A DNA stretch of 64,000 nucleotides from Diplonema papillatum (taxonomy: Eukaryota > Euglenozoa > Diplonemea > Diplonemida > Diplonemidae), in NCBI GenBank assembly GCA_030068145.1, contig JAPJBO010000050.1:124001-188000 (forward strand), in the 5' to 3' direction. The position numbers and the translations under genes are program-made. Positions 21,261 to 31,062 of the stretch are shown one piece after another. Positions within the stretch are counted from its first letter, which is position 1; every line of letters begins with the position of its first letter. The notes beneath the pieces are model-generated. The model did no database searches, had not been told where the DNA came from, and saw only the letters and a list, made by a program, of their open reading frames with translations.

Positions 21261-21440
21261 GGGTAGGGGGGATCGAACACACCGAAGAGAAAAGCGCAGA
21301 CCGAATCATCTGGTGATTCCTCGAGCTCGTCGTCAAACTGCACACCGGACGTGAAGCGTGCACCGGAGACAACAGTACGCGGGGCAAGAAGCGACCGAAG
21401 CATGACATGCTGAGTGGTAGTCTGTTGCGGCTTGTGCAGT

Positions 21441-21655
21441 CTATCAAGGCAATGCTTCGAATGCTTCCTGCCTCCTGCGAACTCCGATGAACCGTTCCGA
21501 CGAGTTGAACCGCTGACGCGATAGAAGCTTCTTCAAAGACAAATCTGATGCCTAACATCGACTCGCTGTTCGACAGCGTAGTGCCACAGCGCCGTTGTGA
21601 CAGCAGCGTAATACACAAAACCTTACTCGAACTACTCTGAAGCAAAAACCCTGCG
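21441..21655 (+). repeat. Dispersed repeat shared with 57,589-57,715
   Basis: AGGCAATGCTT, GAACCGTTCCGACGAG, GTAGTGCCACAGCGCCGT and ACCTTACTCGAACTACTC recur at 57,589 with substitutions and gaps. Confidence 0.65.
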
Positions 21656-21689
21656 GGAAAAACAACGATCGTTTTTCTTTTTTTGTGTA

Positions 21690-21825
21690 TACGCACCTGC
21701 TTTGTAGGAAATGCTTGAGGAGACTGCCAGTTGCGGTAGATCAAAGGGGGTAAATGTGCTGTAGCCCACACGAAACACAGGTAAATCTGGGTTTAGTGGC
21801 GGGCGTAAGCGTTCAACAAAAAAAC
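21690..21825 (+). repeat. Dispersed 130-215-bp repeat
   Basis: Copy of the family at 15,398 (GCACCTGCTTTGTAGGAAAT to GGCGGGCGTAAGCGTTCAAC). Confidence 0.85.
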
Positions 21826-21835
21826 CGTTTTTTTT

Positions 21836-22062
21836 TGTCGTATAAGATCGAAGATCTTAGAAGATTAATACTATTCCGACGAGAACTAACACTTGTACAA
21901 AGGTTATTACCCCGTCGCTCTCTGGCATACACACGAGAATCTCTGCATGACCTTTCTACGTTTGTTACGCACCATCAATCTGACATCACGCAGCAGCAAG
22001 GACGAGAGCGGCGAGTACGGAGCAGCGAGACGGGCGAGGAGGAGAGTATTATTGAGAAAAAG
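21836..22062 (+). repeat. Dispersed 230-bp repeat, inverted copy at 44,110-44,356
   Basis: CGTATAAGATCGAAGATCTT, ACTATTCCGACGAGAACTAA, CACACGAGAATCTCTGCATG and GACGGGCGAGGAGGAGAGTA are found as reverse complements at 44,110-44,356 with high identity. Confidence 0.8.
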
Positions 22063-22590
22063 TCCTTAGAGGACTAACACAATTCGTATATTTCCTTAGA
22101 GGTACCAACCAATTTGTTTATTTCCTTAGAGGTACCAAACACGTCCTGCGCTGCATGATCAGCGCGTTGGACAAGCTGGCGACACAGCAAGGGCTGGGGA
22201 GTTGCGAGAGAGTCGAGAGAGTATGCCCGACGACGTCGCTGTCGTTCATGGGGGCGGGTCTCGGGGATATCGGGGGTGCGGCCCAGGCCCCGCTTTCGCG
22301 AGGCACACACGGGGACGATCCTCGAAGAGCAGGTGAAGGGAAGCGATGTAGGGACGCAGTGCCCGACGTACCCGGACTGGACGGCCGAGAGAGCGGCGAG
22401 GTGGGCCCTGCCTGTCCCACCACAGCTGCACCCCGACCCCGGGTGTCGGAGTAGAGAAAGCACTCGTCACCTGCGCGACCCACCACAAGGGGAAGTGTGA
22501 GGCGTGCCGAGCACTCGTCCGAAGGGACGTACCCACGGTAGAGATGTGCTGTCGGCACCATCACCACGCTGACGATGGGCAGCCGATCGC

Positions 22591-23286
22591 GTGTGCGTGG
22601 AGCACAGCACGACGAAGTGCGGCGAGTGCAAGACGGCGGCGGCGTGCTGCCGCAGCGGGCATCATGCCTGCCGCACGCATGGCAGAGGAACCTGCCAAGA
22701 ATGCAGGAGGCTCCCTACGTTGACGCAGAGGAGACCGGCAGCGTGCTGCCGCCGCGGCCACCACCAACCCAACGAACCGAACGCCCCGGCAACCCCCGGA
22801 CACAGCAAAAAGAAGAAGAGACCCCTCTCACCCACCCAGGTGGGCGTACAACGAGAAACGCCGGCGGGAAAGCGCGCGGCGCAGGCGCCGCCCGCCGTAG
22901 CGAAGCAGAAGACGGCGACGACCGGACGGGCAGCCAAGAGGCCGCCACCAACGCCAGGGACCGGCGAACGACCAGCGTTGAAGAAGAGGGTGCTCGGCAC
23001 CCCGAAGGAGAGCCCGATCGCCGGCCGCGAGCGGAAGAAGGCGAAGGCAACCACACCCGAGTCAGGGGTGCAACGAAGAAAGAGGGAGGCCCTTAAAGCA
23101 AACAGCTACCAGAAACGTTCGACGTCCCCAAGCACTCCAGTGCCCTCGAGAGTGAAAAACGTGCAAGCCTGTCCGCACCTGTGCCCCTCCACGCAATCTC
23201 CAGAACCGCAAGAAAGCCCAGCGCCCCTGGCGCCACAAGTACTCGACCTTGACGACGCAATGACAGGTGACGACGTCATAAAGTAA
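22591..23286 (+). CDS. Cys/His-rich, basic protein frame of unknown function (5' end unclear)
   Basis: 231 codons open from GTG 22,591. There is no in-frame ATG near the start, so an upstream exon or a broken 5' end is likely. Residues 1-60 carry repeated zinc-ligand patterns: C-x2-H, K-C-x2-C, C-C-R-x2-H-H, C-x2-H, C-x2-C, then another C-C-R-x2-H-H. A further C...H-H-K-x-K-C-x2-C...C-C-R-H-H-H-H unit can be read just upstream (about 22,445-22,590) in a different frame, so the array of fingers once had, or has by splicing, more members. Residues 60-190 are Lys/Arg/Pro/Ala-rich and look disordered; the C terminus is acidic (L-D-L-D-D-A). The layout suggests a nucleic-acid or chromatin-binding protein, but no family was recognised. 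It could belong to a transposable element. Confidence 0.5.
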   Translation: MCVEHSTTKCGECKTAAACCRSGHHACRTHGRGTCQECRRLPTLTQRRPAACCRRGHHQPNEPNAPATPGHSKKKKRPLSPTQVGVQRETPAGKRAAQAPPAVAKQKTATTGRAAKRPPPTPGTGERPALKKRVLGTPKESPIAGRERKKAKATTPESGVQRRKREALKANSYQKRSTSPSTPVPSRVKNVQACPHLCPSTQSPEPQESPAPLAPQVLDLDDAMTGDDVIK

Positions 23287-23474
23287 CCTTAAGCGGCGAC
23301 ACAGTGCATGTTAATCCATGTGGTTCATGTACTTACAAAAGAACTCAATGCTTAACGGCTTATCACGTGGGCGGCCCTGTGATTACCCCCTCAGGTGACA
23401 CCACTTTATCTTTAGCCGTACTTCAACTTTCTTGCGACAAACGGAGTGAGAAGTGCAAACTTTCTCCACCTGCA

Positions 23475-23672
23475 TGTACCGTTCGCCGGGGGGCGGAGCC
23501 CCTAACAACATGCATCAACACGTTCGCTGGGGGGCGGAGCCCCTAACAACATGCATCAACACGTTCGCCGGGAGGCGGAGCCCCTAACAACATGCATCAA
23601 CACGTTCGCCGGGAGGCGGAGCCCCTAACAACATGCATCAACACGTTCGCCGGGGGGCGGATCCCCCAACGT
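23475..23672 (+). repeat. 41-bp direct repeat, about 4.8 copies
   Basis: CGTTCGCCGGGAGGCGGAGC followed by CCCTAACAACATGCATCAAC recurs at 23,480, 23,521, 23,562, 23,603 and 23,644. The array ends at the first truncated copy of the Q/Y-rich gene, about where that copy's own start codon should be. Confidence 0.95.
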
Positions 23673-23896
23673 GGAGCGGAATCCACCGCTTCCGTCGGCT
23701 CCGCTGACAACGGCGAAGACGAAGTAATCACGGTCGTGCCGGTGCGGAGGTTCAACGTGAGCCAACTCGACATCAGCTGCATCTCCCCCGCTGAAGCTGG
23801 ACCTGACAAACGCAAAAGGTCGAAAGACACCAGTCTGTACGCCCATACAGGATCGTCGGAAACACAATGCTCACAAACCGTACTGCCACTACTACC
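23665..23896 (+). pseudogene. Truncated copy A of the Q/Y-rich gene (start replaced by 41-bp repeats)
   Basis: From GCGGAATCCACCGCTTCCGT to ATCAGCTGCATCTCCCCC it matches codons about 40-76 of the gene at 24,544, then runs into the promoter region of copy B. The first 40 codons are absent; the 41-bp array occupies their place. Confidence 0.85.
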
Positions 23897-24057
23897 GCAG
23901 ATACGGTACGCGCACTAGTATACGATACCTCAACGGAACCTTTACGACAATGGTCCCCGGATCTCTGAGCGAACTTGCACTCTAAAAACCCAGGGGTAAA
24001 TAACCAGGGAGGGGGGAGGGGGGATCGAACGCGAAGAGAAAATCGCGGGAGGCTATC
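23897..24057 (+). promoter_or_regulatory. Promoter-like block of truncated copy B
   Basis: ATACGGTACGCGCACTAGTA, AACCTTTACGACAATGG, CCCCGGATCTCTGAGCGAAC, TTGCACTCTAAAAACCC, then GGGAGGGGGGAGGGGGGATC and the purine-rich leader to ATG 24,058. It lacks the GGAGACTTTAAAA half of the block found at 18,163 and 60,126. Confidence 0.55.
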
Positions 24058-24471
24058 ATGCAAAGCTTCCTTGACGACACAGAAACTGTGGTTATCGTCG
24101 GCCCGTCGGAAAAGGAGTACATGGCAAAGGACAAGGACTGCCGGTCGGCGACCAGCTCCGTGGAGGAGAACGCGGAATCCACCGCTTCCGTCGGCTCCGC
24201 CGACAACGGCGAAGACGAAGTCATCACGGTCGTGCCGGTGCGGAGGTTCAACGTGAGCCAACTCGACATCAGCTGCATCTCCCCCGCTGAAGCTGGACCT
24301 GACAAACACAAAAGGTCGAAAGACACCAGTCTGTACGCCCATGCGGGATCGTCGGAAACACAATGCTCACAAACCGTACTGCCACTACTACCGCAGATAC
24401 GTAGTATACGATACCTCAACGGAACCTTTACGGCAATGGTCCCCGGATCTCTGAGCGTACTTACACTCTAA
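24058..24471 (+). pseudogene. Truncated copy B of the Q/Y-rich gene
   Basis: The first 76 codons (M-Q-S-F-L-D-D-T-E-T onward) match the gene at 24,544 with few changes. After C-I-S-P the sequence switches to the promoter region of the next copy, and the frame runs on to a stop at 24,471, giving a possible 137-residue product without the QHG modules. The distance between the start codons of copy B and the full gene is 486 bp. Confidence 0.85.
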
Positions 24472-24543
24472 AAACCCAGGGGTAAATAACCAGGGAGGGG
24501 GGAGGGGGGATCGAACGCGAAGAGAAAAGTGCGGGAGGCTATC
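24383..24543 (+). promoter_or_regulatory. Promoter-like block and leader of the Q/Y-rich gene
   Basis: Same blocks as at 23,897-24,057 with minor differences (ACGTAGTATACGATACC, CCCCGGATCTCTGAGCGTAC, TTACACTCTAAAAACCC), ending in GGCTATC directly before ATG 24,544. Confidence 0.55.
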
Positions 24544-25420
24544 ATGCAAAGCTTCCTTGACGACACGGAAACTGTGGTTATCGTCGGCCCGTCGGAAAAG
24601 GAGTACATGGCGAAGGACAAGGACTGCCGGTCGGCGGCCAGCTCCGTGGAGGAGAACGCGGGATCCACCGCTTCCGTCGGCTCCGCCGACAACGGCGAAG
24701 ACGAAGTCGTCACGGTCGTGCCGGTGCGGAGGTTCAACGTTAGCCAACTCGACATCAGCTGCATCTCCCCCACGAACTCGCAGTACGCGGCGCAGATGCC
24801 TGTGATGACGGTCAACCCGATCAGGGGGCGGGTTGCCGGATTGCCCACGGGGAATCCGCCCTTGCAGTGCTCCCCGTCCGCTTCGCTGAGCCCGGCGGGG
24901 TTCCCGAGCCTGTCGTTCGCGGGCGTCGCGTACCGAAATGTGATGTGGGCGCGGCAGCTGCTGCAGCAGACGCAGCACCCCCAAGACGTGCTGGACCAAG
25001 TCGTGACGGCCATCAAGGAGCGCCAGCGGAGCTCGACCGCGTTCAAGCACTACTGGCACATCTTCTGCAAGCAGCACGGCGGCGGGATCTACGACCCCGT
25101 CCGGCACACCATCACGTTCCTCGCGAAGGCGATGCAGGAGTGCGAGCTTTTTGCGGCCGGGACCTCGCTGAATCCGGCCGTCATCGCCACCATCGAACTA
25201 GCAGACCGGGTCAAGCGCGGCCAGCGGGAGTCGGACGACTTCAAGGCCAGGTGGTGGGACTACTGCGACCAGCACGGCGAAGGGAAGCGGGATCCCCACG
25301 CCCACGACTACAACTTCTTGCGCTCCGCGATACAAACCATCGGCGAGCCGCCCGGGTCTCCTCCGTCGTTCTCGCCGACCACGCTCGCGCTGGCGGAAGC
25401 GTTGGCCATGCCTTCCAGCT

Positions 25421-25456
<36 letters not shown>

Positions 25457-26579
25457 CCGACATCCCCGTGGTCATGCCCGTCAAACCGGCGAGCGCCCCG
25501 GTCGTCGAGGACCCGCTGCTGGCGCAGCCGCAGGTCGTCTACCCCCTCAACTACGCCGCCGCCGGCTACGCGCAAGGCATCCCCGCGTACCCGGCCGGCA
25601 TGATGCCGAACCCCTGGGTCAACTACGCGCAGGTTTTTGCCTTCACTTTCCCACTCCCCCCCATCCAATTTTACATTTTTTGTATAAGCACCTGCTTTGT
25701 AGGATATGCTTGAAGACTGCCAGTTGCGATAGAGAAAGGAGGTAAATGTGCTACAGGTAAGAAACGTAAGGAACGTATTCCCCCATTCCCGTGAAGAAGA
25801 GCATCCAAGATACATGAGAGGCAAGATTCTGCCCAAATACCGAACTAAGATTCCTCAACTACGCCGCCGCCGGCTACGCGCAAGGCATCCCCGCGTACCC
25901 GGCCGGCATGATGCCGAACCCCTGGGTCAACTCTGCGCAGGGTTTTTGCCTTTCACTTTCCCACTCCCCACCAGGGTTTACCGTGTGGATTTCCACACGT
26001 TACTTTTTCTTGGACATTTTCCCCCCACGTATGCTTCCACGTGTGGATTTTGATTATTTTTTTTCCTTTGCATGTGCATGCAGGGGAGTCCAGTAGTGAG
26101 GCTATTTTTTTTTTTTTTTTGCCCGCCGCACATAGGGGGAAAGGTTTTTTTTTCCCTTCGAACCTCAAACGCCCACATGTGGACCACACGTATTTTCTCC
26201 GCGGCCGAAAACGGAGCGTAAGCCCTGCTCCCCAATGGGGAGTCCCCTCCCCATTTTACATTTTCTTCGAAGAAAGACTCGAAGCATCAAGCACGCTTGA
26301 GAGGCGTGTCCTGCCTGAACACGACACTCACTTCAATTAACCCGCCATACTCAAGAACTTCATGCTAACATCCAACATGCAAAAAGGGAGAGACTTTCTG
26401 TGTTTTGTAAACAAGCTTTTGCCCGAATTCCACCCAAAATGGACGGGGGTTTCTACACACACACACACACCCACACCCCACACCTACAGGCGTACTCCAT
26501 GTACCAAGCCCAGTCGTACGCATCCATGCAGCAAGCCATGCAGGCACAACGCTACTATCCGTACGCATACCCGACCTGA
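24544..26579 (+). CDS. Q/Y-rich protein with two tandem W-C-QHG-DP-H modules (two exons)
   Basis: Predicted exons are 24,544-25,632 and 26,490-26,579, 392 residues. Exon 1 ends N-Y-A-Q before a GT donor (CAG/GTTTTT). The second exon follows a pyrimidine/CA-rich tract and CCTACAG, stays in phase 0 and supplies A-Y-S-M-Y-Q-A-Q-S-Y-A-S-M-Q-Q, ending Y-P-Y-A-Y-P-T and a stop, the same composition as the end of exon 1. About residues 150-197 and 219-265 are two copies of one module: V-K-x2-Q-R-x-S-x2-F-K-x2-W-x3-C-x-Q-H-G-x-G-x2-D-P-x2-H-x3-F-L. Between about 295 and 305 is a poly-Gln run encoded by CAG. Modules of this kind are, from memory, frequent in dinoflagellate proteins; function unknown. 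Residues 1-76 are present in the truncated copies upstream. An RNA- or protein-binding role is only a guess from the Q/Y-rich tail. Confidence 0.8.
25683..25755 (+). repeat. Partial 130-bp repeat inside the intron
   Basis: GCACCTGCTTTGTAGGATAT and ACTGCCAGTTGCGATAG to GGAGGTAAATGTGCT match the family at 15,398. Confidence 0.8.
25793..25855 (+). repeat. 80-bp double-hairpin repeat inside the intron
   Basis: GAAGAAGAGCATC, ACATGAGAGGCAAGATTCTG and ACCGAACTAAGATTCC match the family at 4,841; the hairpins are decayed. Confidence 0.65.
25857..25950 (+). repeat. Duplicate of the last 90 bp of exon 1, inside the intron
   Basis: CTCAACTACGCCGCCGCCGG to GAACCCCTGGGTCAACTCTG and GCAGGGTTTTTGCC repeat 25,546-25,645 almost exactly, including the donor site, which here has an extra G. 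Together with the 5' copies upstream this shows duplication at both ends of exon 1. Confidence 0.9.
25979..26226 (+). repeat. Dispersed 250-300-bp repeat rich in CACGTGTGGATTT words (in the intron)
   Basis: GTGTGGATTTCCACACGTTA, CACGTGTGGATTTTGATTAT, CATGCAGGGGAGTC, CCCACATGTGGACCACACGT and GAAAACGGAGCGTAAGCCCT recur at 51,397-51,694. A related palindrome-rich patch is at 14,020-14,090. Confidence 0.8.
26261..26400 (+). repeat. 80-bp double-hairpin repeats, one clear and one decayed copy
   Basis: TTCTTCGAAGAAAGACTCG and GAGAGGCGTGTCCTGCCTGA are clear; AACTTCATGCTAACATCCAA at 26,352 starts a decayed copy. Both are in the intron, upstream of exon 2. Confidence 0.6.
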
Positions 26580-27657
26580 TGCCAGCGCACCTCTCCCACA
26601 GGGGAAAAGGCGGCAGACCAATCACCGAAAGTCCCCGGAGACGCAGGAGTTTCTGAGGCCAAGAGTCTTCACTCTTCGAAAGAAAAAAGAGAAGTAGTCA
26701 GAAAGAAAGAATAATATGGCCGCCCTCATGGAGGACGGATGCCCTCGGCAAGGACGATTGTCGCAGAGGTCTGCATTCGACAGGTCCATCCTTTTCGGGC
26801 GCAAATCTGCGCAAGTCATGCGCTCACGGAAAGAGAAGAGTTGCGCCCGCAAGAAAAGGACCGATGGAAGCGTCGATACCGCTTCCATTATTTGTGTGAA
26901 ATAGGAAGGTTCTTCTTGCTCAGGATCTTGCACAGGAAAGAAAATGCTGCTGGAAAAGAAAAAGGTAAGTAAGGGAAGCATGCAGTGCGCCGGCTGCGCA
27001 TCTCAGGTGCTTCGCTTCTCCTTCGTCCAGGTTCATCGATTGCGCCAGACCAACATAGATATCACTAGGCAATCCAATGCAGCTCCAGGGAACGGGGCCG
27101 TGATAGGTAGCGGCAGGCAGTGTGAGGCTGTCCCAGAATACAGGGGTGGACCGTCTCAGAGTACACCAGCCCTTGACTTGCACGACTTGGTTGCACTTTG
27201 AAAAGTCTGAGGGGCCAGTTGGCGGTATGGCAATTGGTGCGAGCTCCCTTCTGCAGCTACACATCTTGTGTCACTGACTAGAGCCAAGCTCAACGGAATC
27301 TTCTTTCTCCGCTGACAGTTTCAAGGTCCGTTCCCTTGACCGCTGGTCTCGCCGCTTAGTAGGCAAGGACAGAAGGCATCGCATTGGCCCATTCATGTGC
27401 GTCTGAAATCAGAGGACGAGGCATTTTGGCTACTTCAAGAGATCTGGCCACGACGCGATGACAACGACATCGAACGGTGGCCTGCTCGCGAGCCACTCCC
27501 GTGTGGGCGCAGTTTCAAACGAGAGGGACTTTCAAGTGCTGACGATGAAGCCAAGTGCGGTTAATGGTTACCGAGTTCGTAGCAGACGTTCCCAATTTTT
27601 CTCGACTTACGCCCGGGACGGGGCGGAGAGTTGGTTCTCTGCATTCTAGCTCGTCTC

Positions 27658-27659
<2 letters not shown>
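26580..27659. other. No gene recognised
   Basis: 3' flank of the Q/Y-rich gene and intergenic DNA; no convincing frame. Confidence 0.45.

Positions 27660-27714
<55 letters not shown>
27660..27714 (+). repeat. (TC)n microsatellite
   Basis: About 25 uninterrupted TC dinucleotides, ending in TTTCTCTTCTTTC. Confidence 0.98.
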
Positions 27715-27720
<6 letters not shown>

Positions 27721-27865
27721 CTTTCTTTCCTCATCATATCTGTTCTGACTTGACTGGTTCAAATTCATTGTTACGTTGCTTCAGCTTTTGCGTCGTAGGT
27801 TCCGGACTTTGGTCAACGTCGACGGTTTCACCGACTTTTTGCTTCTTCGCATTCGTTTTATGAAT

Positions 27866-28386
27866 AAGAACCCGCCTTGTAGGCAATACTCGAGGGGGGC
27901 CGCGTGTCAATTGCGAAGGAGGAAATATAATAGTATACGGTGTCGCTATTATTATAAAAATAGCGACACCGTCCGCAGAAGAGGTAAGGTGTGCGGATCT
28001 GTTTTCGCCGTGTGCAGACCATATGACCAGGGACCCCTCCGAACCCACATACATCGCGTTTTCGGACGTCGTATCGTGAGACGCGCCCAAATTATTTTAC
28101 GTAAGCGCCAGCTTGGAAGGAAATGCTCGACGATTGCTGCCAGACAAAGAACCGAAGGGATCCCAAGTGCTGCAACTACCGAACCACGTGTTGTCGGACG
28201 TGAGGTCATGCGGGTCTACCCCTACACGACAAATCACACAAACACAACAGGTCAAAGTCCTGAGTGAGAAAACAACGCACGGTGGAGTAAGTGAAGAACA
28301 AACCAGATTGTGTTTGTATTGTATTTGCCCCGCTACCTCTATAGTTCCTCCCTTCCATTCGGAGTCAAGCAGCTACGAGTATTTCC
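27866..28386 (+). repeat. Diverged 130-bp repeat followed by a 290-bp dispersed repeat
   Basis: 27,866-27,930 resembles the family at 15,398. About 27,926-27,975 contains GGTGTCGCTATTATTATAAA and its inverted partner AATAGCGACACC, a strong hairpin. 28,097-28,386 is a 290-bp unit (AAGCGCCAGCTTGGAAGGAA, GTCATGCGGGTCTACCCCTA, CACACAAACACAACAGGTCA, CTTCCATTCGGAGTC) repeated at 33,526-33,768 (reverse) and 45,946-46,240. Confidence 0.8.
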
Positions 28387-28573
28387 CCCCCTGGCTATCC
28401 CGACAGGTCCAGGCGTGCCTTCGACAGGGGCGTCCCGCGCCGCCCGCATAGCCTGACAATGGTTTGCACGCGAACATCGCAACCTAGCCAAAAAAGCCGG
28501 CACACCGCAAGAGTAGGAAGAAGGTGGAAAGGGAAACTACAGTTTTCGACCGCACTGCCGTGAACCCCAAATT

Positions 28574-28676
28574 ATCATGGTCAGAAGGTCCTACTTGAGC
28601 GGTTCACTTTCCACACACATTGCTCTATCATGGTCAGAAGGTCCTACTTGAGCAGTTCACTTTCCACACACATTGC
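28574..28676 (+). repeat. 53-bp tandem duplication
   Basis: ATCATGGTCAGAAGGTCCTA then CTTGAGC and GTTCACTTTCCACACACATT occurs at 28,574 and again at 28,627 with one clear base change. Confidence 0.95.
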
Positions 28677-29149
28677 ATGTGCAAGGCTAAAAAAATTAAT
28701 CCGGCAAACTTTGGGGGTAGATCTGTAAATCAAGGCAAACTATGGGGGTATCTCTGTAATTTCCCCAAAATAGTATTGGGGAAGGTGCGACTGACATTCT
28801 TTGATCGTGTTAGTCGGGCTAGCTCAGAAGTGCTACCTCTCACCGGATACTAACAACCGTGGACGCCAGCTCCACCCCGAATCCTCCTGGTGTCGGTTCG
28901 GGGTGGCCGTGCTCATCTATCCATATTTAGTAACCTACACAAGCGAGCGGTGAATCTTGGCACAGTCCGTCAAGCGGCCCTTCACCGATGGCCAGCACCG
29001 CTGCTGCGCTCCTTTATACAAGAGCTCGTGCCATGCAAAGCACGATACCGGGCGCTAGCATCCGGGAAGGAGTCAGTATGACACAGCCGTATCTGAAAAG
29101 GTGAGACGAGAGTCATCAGTTCACTCTGCCAAAGGACAATACCCACTGA

Positions 29150-30370
29150 CGCAACATGAGAAAAAGTCTGATTGCCAGCGGAGCTCCTCGTCAATACCAC
29201 CAACCAACGGCTTGCGTGGCTTGTTAGTACACCTTGTGCAACGCCAGGTGCTAGCGCCCGGCATGACGTAGCCGTATCTGATAAAGGTGAGACGAGAGTC
29301 ATCAGTTCACTCTGTCAAAGGACGATACCCACTGACCAGGGCTTACGCAGCTCTCTTTGTCTTGTAGCTAATGCCTACTGAAAATCAGCACGTAGGGTCA
29401 GGCAAAAAAGAAATAGAGCAGAAGGGGCTCACCTGCCAGTGTTGCATGTCTCTGGCCTCAACCCTCCAGTGTCGCGGTGGTAAGCAACAGCAGGATCTGC
29501 CGACCGGAATCCCCGGTACTGCGGTTGATTCCCCAGATGAATCTGCAGAAAAGATAGTACGTGCTGATAACGTACTGACTTCAGCACGTGTACACGTACT
29601 GATTCAGCATGTGTACAAAAAGAAACTAAAAAATGAGCATGCTGAAATCAGTCCGTTCAGCATGCTGAACGTAAGGCCTGCCACTGACGCAACATGAGAA
29701 AAAGTCTGATTGCCAGCGGAGCTCCTCGTCAATACCCCCCAACCAACGGCTTGCGCGGCTTGTTAGTACCTTGTGCAACGCCAGGTGCTAGCGCCCGGCA
29801 TGACGTAGCCGTATCTGATAAAGGTGAGACGAGAGTCATCAGTTCACTCTGTCAAAGGACGATACCCACTGACCAGGGCTTACGCAGCTCTCTTTGTCTT
29901 GTAGCTAAATACCTACTGAAAATCAGCACGTAGGGTCAGGCAAAAAAGAAATAGAGCAGAAGGGGCTCACCTGCCAGTGTTGCATGTCTCTGGCCTCAAC
30001 CCTCCAGTGTCGCGGTGGTAAGCAACAGCAGGATCTGCCGACCGGAATCCCCGGTACTGCGGTTGATTCCCCAGATGAATCTGCAGAAAAGATAGTACGT
30101 GCTGATAACGTACTGATTTCAGCACGTGTACACGTACTGATTCAGCATGTGTACAAAAAGAAACTAAAAAAAATGAGCATGCTGAAATCAGTCCGTTCAG
30201 CATGCTGAACGTAAGGCCTGCCACTGACGCAACATGAGAAAAAGTCTGATTGCCAGCGGAGCTCCTCACCATTGCGCGGCTTGTTAGTACCTTGTGCAAC
30301 GCCAGGTGCTAGCGCCCGGCATGACGTAGCCGTATCTGATAAAGGTGAGACGAGGGGCATCGCACACTCT
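29150..30370 (+). repeat. About 537-bp direct tandem repeat, 2.3 copies
   Basis: Units start with TGACGCAACATGAGAAAAAG at about 29,150, 29,686 and 30,224. The second unit is nearly identical to the first; the third stops after about 140 bp at GGTGAGACGAG. Each unit holds GCATGACGTAGCCGTATCTG, GGTCAGGCAAAAAAGAAATA, and a cluster of short inverted repeats (CAGCATGCTGA, GTACACGTACTGA, CAGCACGTGTAC). A partial relative is at about 29,080 and another at 51,755-51,860. No protein is recognised. Confidence 0.9.
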
Positions 30371-30954
30371 GACAACAGGACGATGCTGAACGAACGCAAC
30401 AACATGCCTGAATGTGCTGTGCAACCCGGCTACACGGAGCGCAGACAAATCGTCGTCAAAAAGGGTGGAAAAAAGCGCTCAAGTAAAACAGATGGTACAG
30501 ATTGTAGTAGTCGCTTCTCCCCCCCCCCCCCCCCCCCCCAAGCCTCCGTCGCAATACGCACCGGGCGACTCGTGGCCCCTCCGAGTATTCCACCCCCCCC
30601 CCCCCCCCTTCCGCCCTGCTTTGTTCTGGTAAACGTTCAATTCTCAGTAGCTAACCGCAGAGGTCGTCCGCCCGGAGCCCCACAACGGGCGTTCGGCGAC
30701 CCCTGCTGTCGTACCACTGGGCAGGTACACGATGAGGTCCGGCCGCAGGAGCTGGAGTTACCCAAAATCGAGTGTCAGGGCAACGACAAGGAACACACTG
30801 GTAGGTGAGCAGCGACACCTCCCGATAGTGAGCCAAGGGCGAAGGGCGTATCTGCGGCTGCTGCGGCAGTTGCCCGGTGGTAACCCCACACGCAGAACGC
30901 GGGGAAGGGGAACGTGTTTTCCCAACTACTTTGAAGCCCTTCCCGACTGTAGCA
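30371..30954. other. No gene; two long C tracts
   Basis: C runs at about 30,521-30,539 and 30,592-30,608. No convincing frame. Confidence 0.5.
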
Positions 30955-31062
30955 TCCGAGGAAGGTGCAAACATGGAGGGTGCTACGGTAGCCGTGTACG
31001 GGTCTTGGGCGCGTGCCTCGTGCAGGGCGGGTGCTTTGTGATCCGCCGCAAAGTTCTCTCCT
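30955..31062 (+). repeat. Dispersed 100-160-bp repeat
   Basis: GGTGCAAACATGGAGGGTGC, GGTCTTGGGCGCGTGCCTCG, GCAGGGCGGG and TGTGATCCGC recur with changes at 51,045-51,205 and, reversed, at 59,750-59,890. Confidence 0.65.

Noticed and set aside
29150-30370. Direct repeats as long terminal repeats of a retroelement
   Set aside because: The units are immediately adjacent with no internal coding region, start/end dinucleotides and primer sites of an LTR were not seen, and a third partial unit follows. A tandem duplication explains it.
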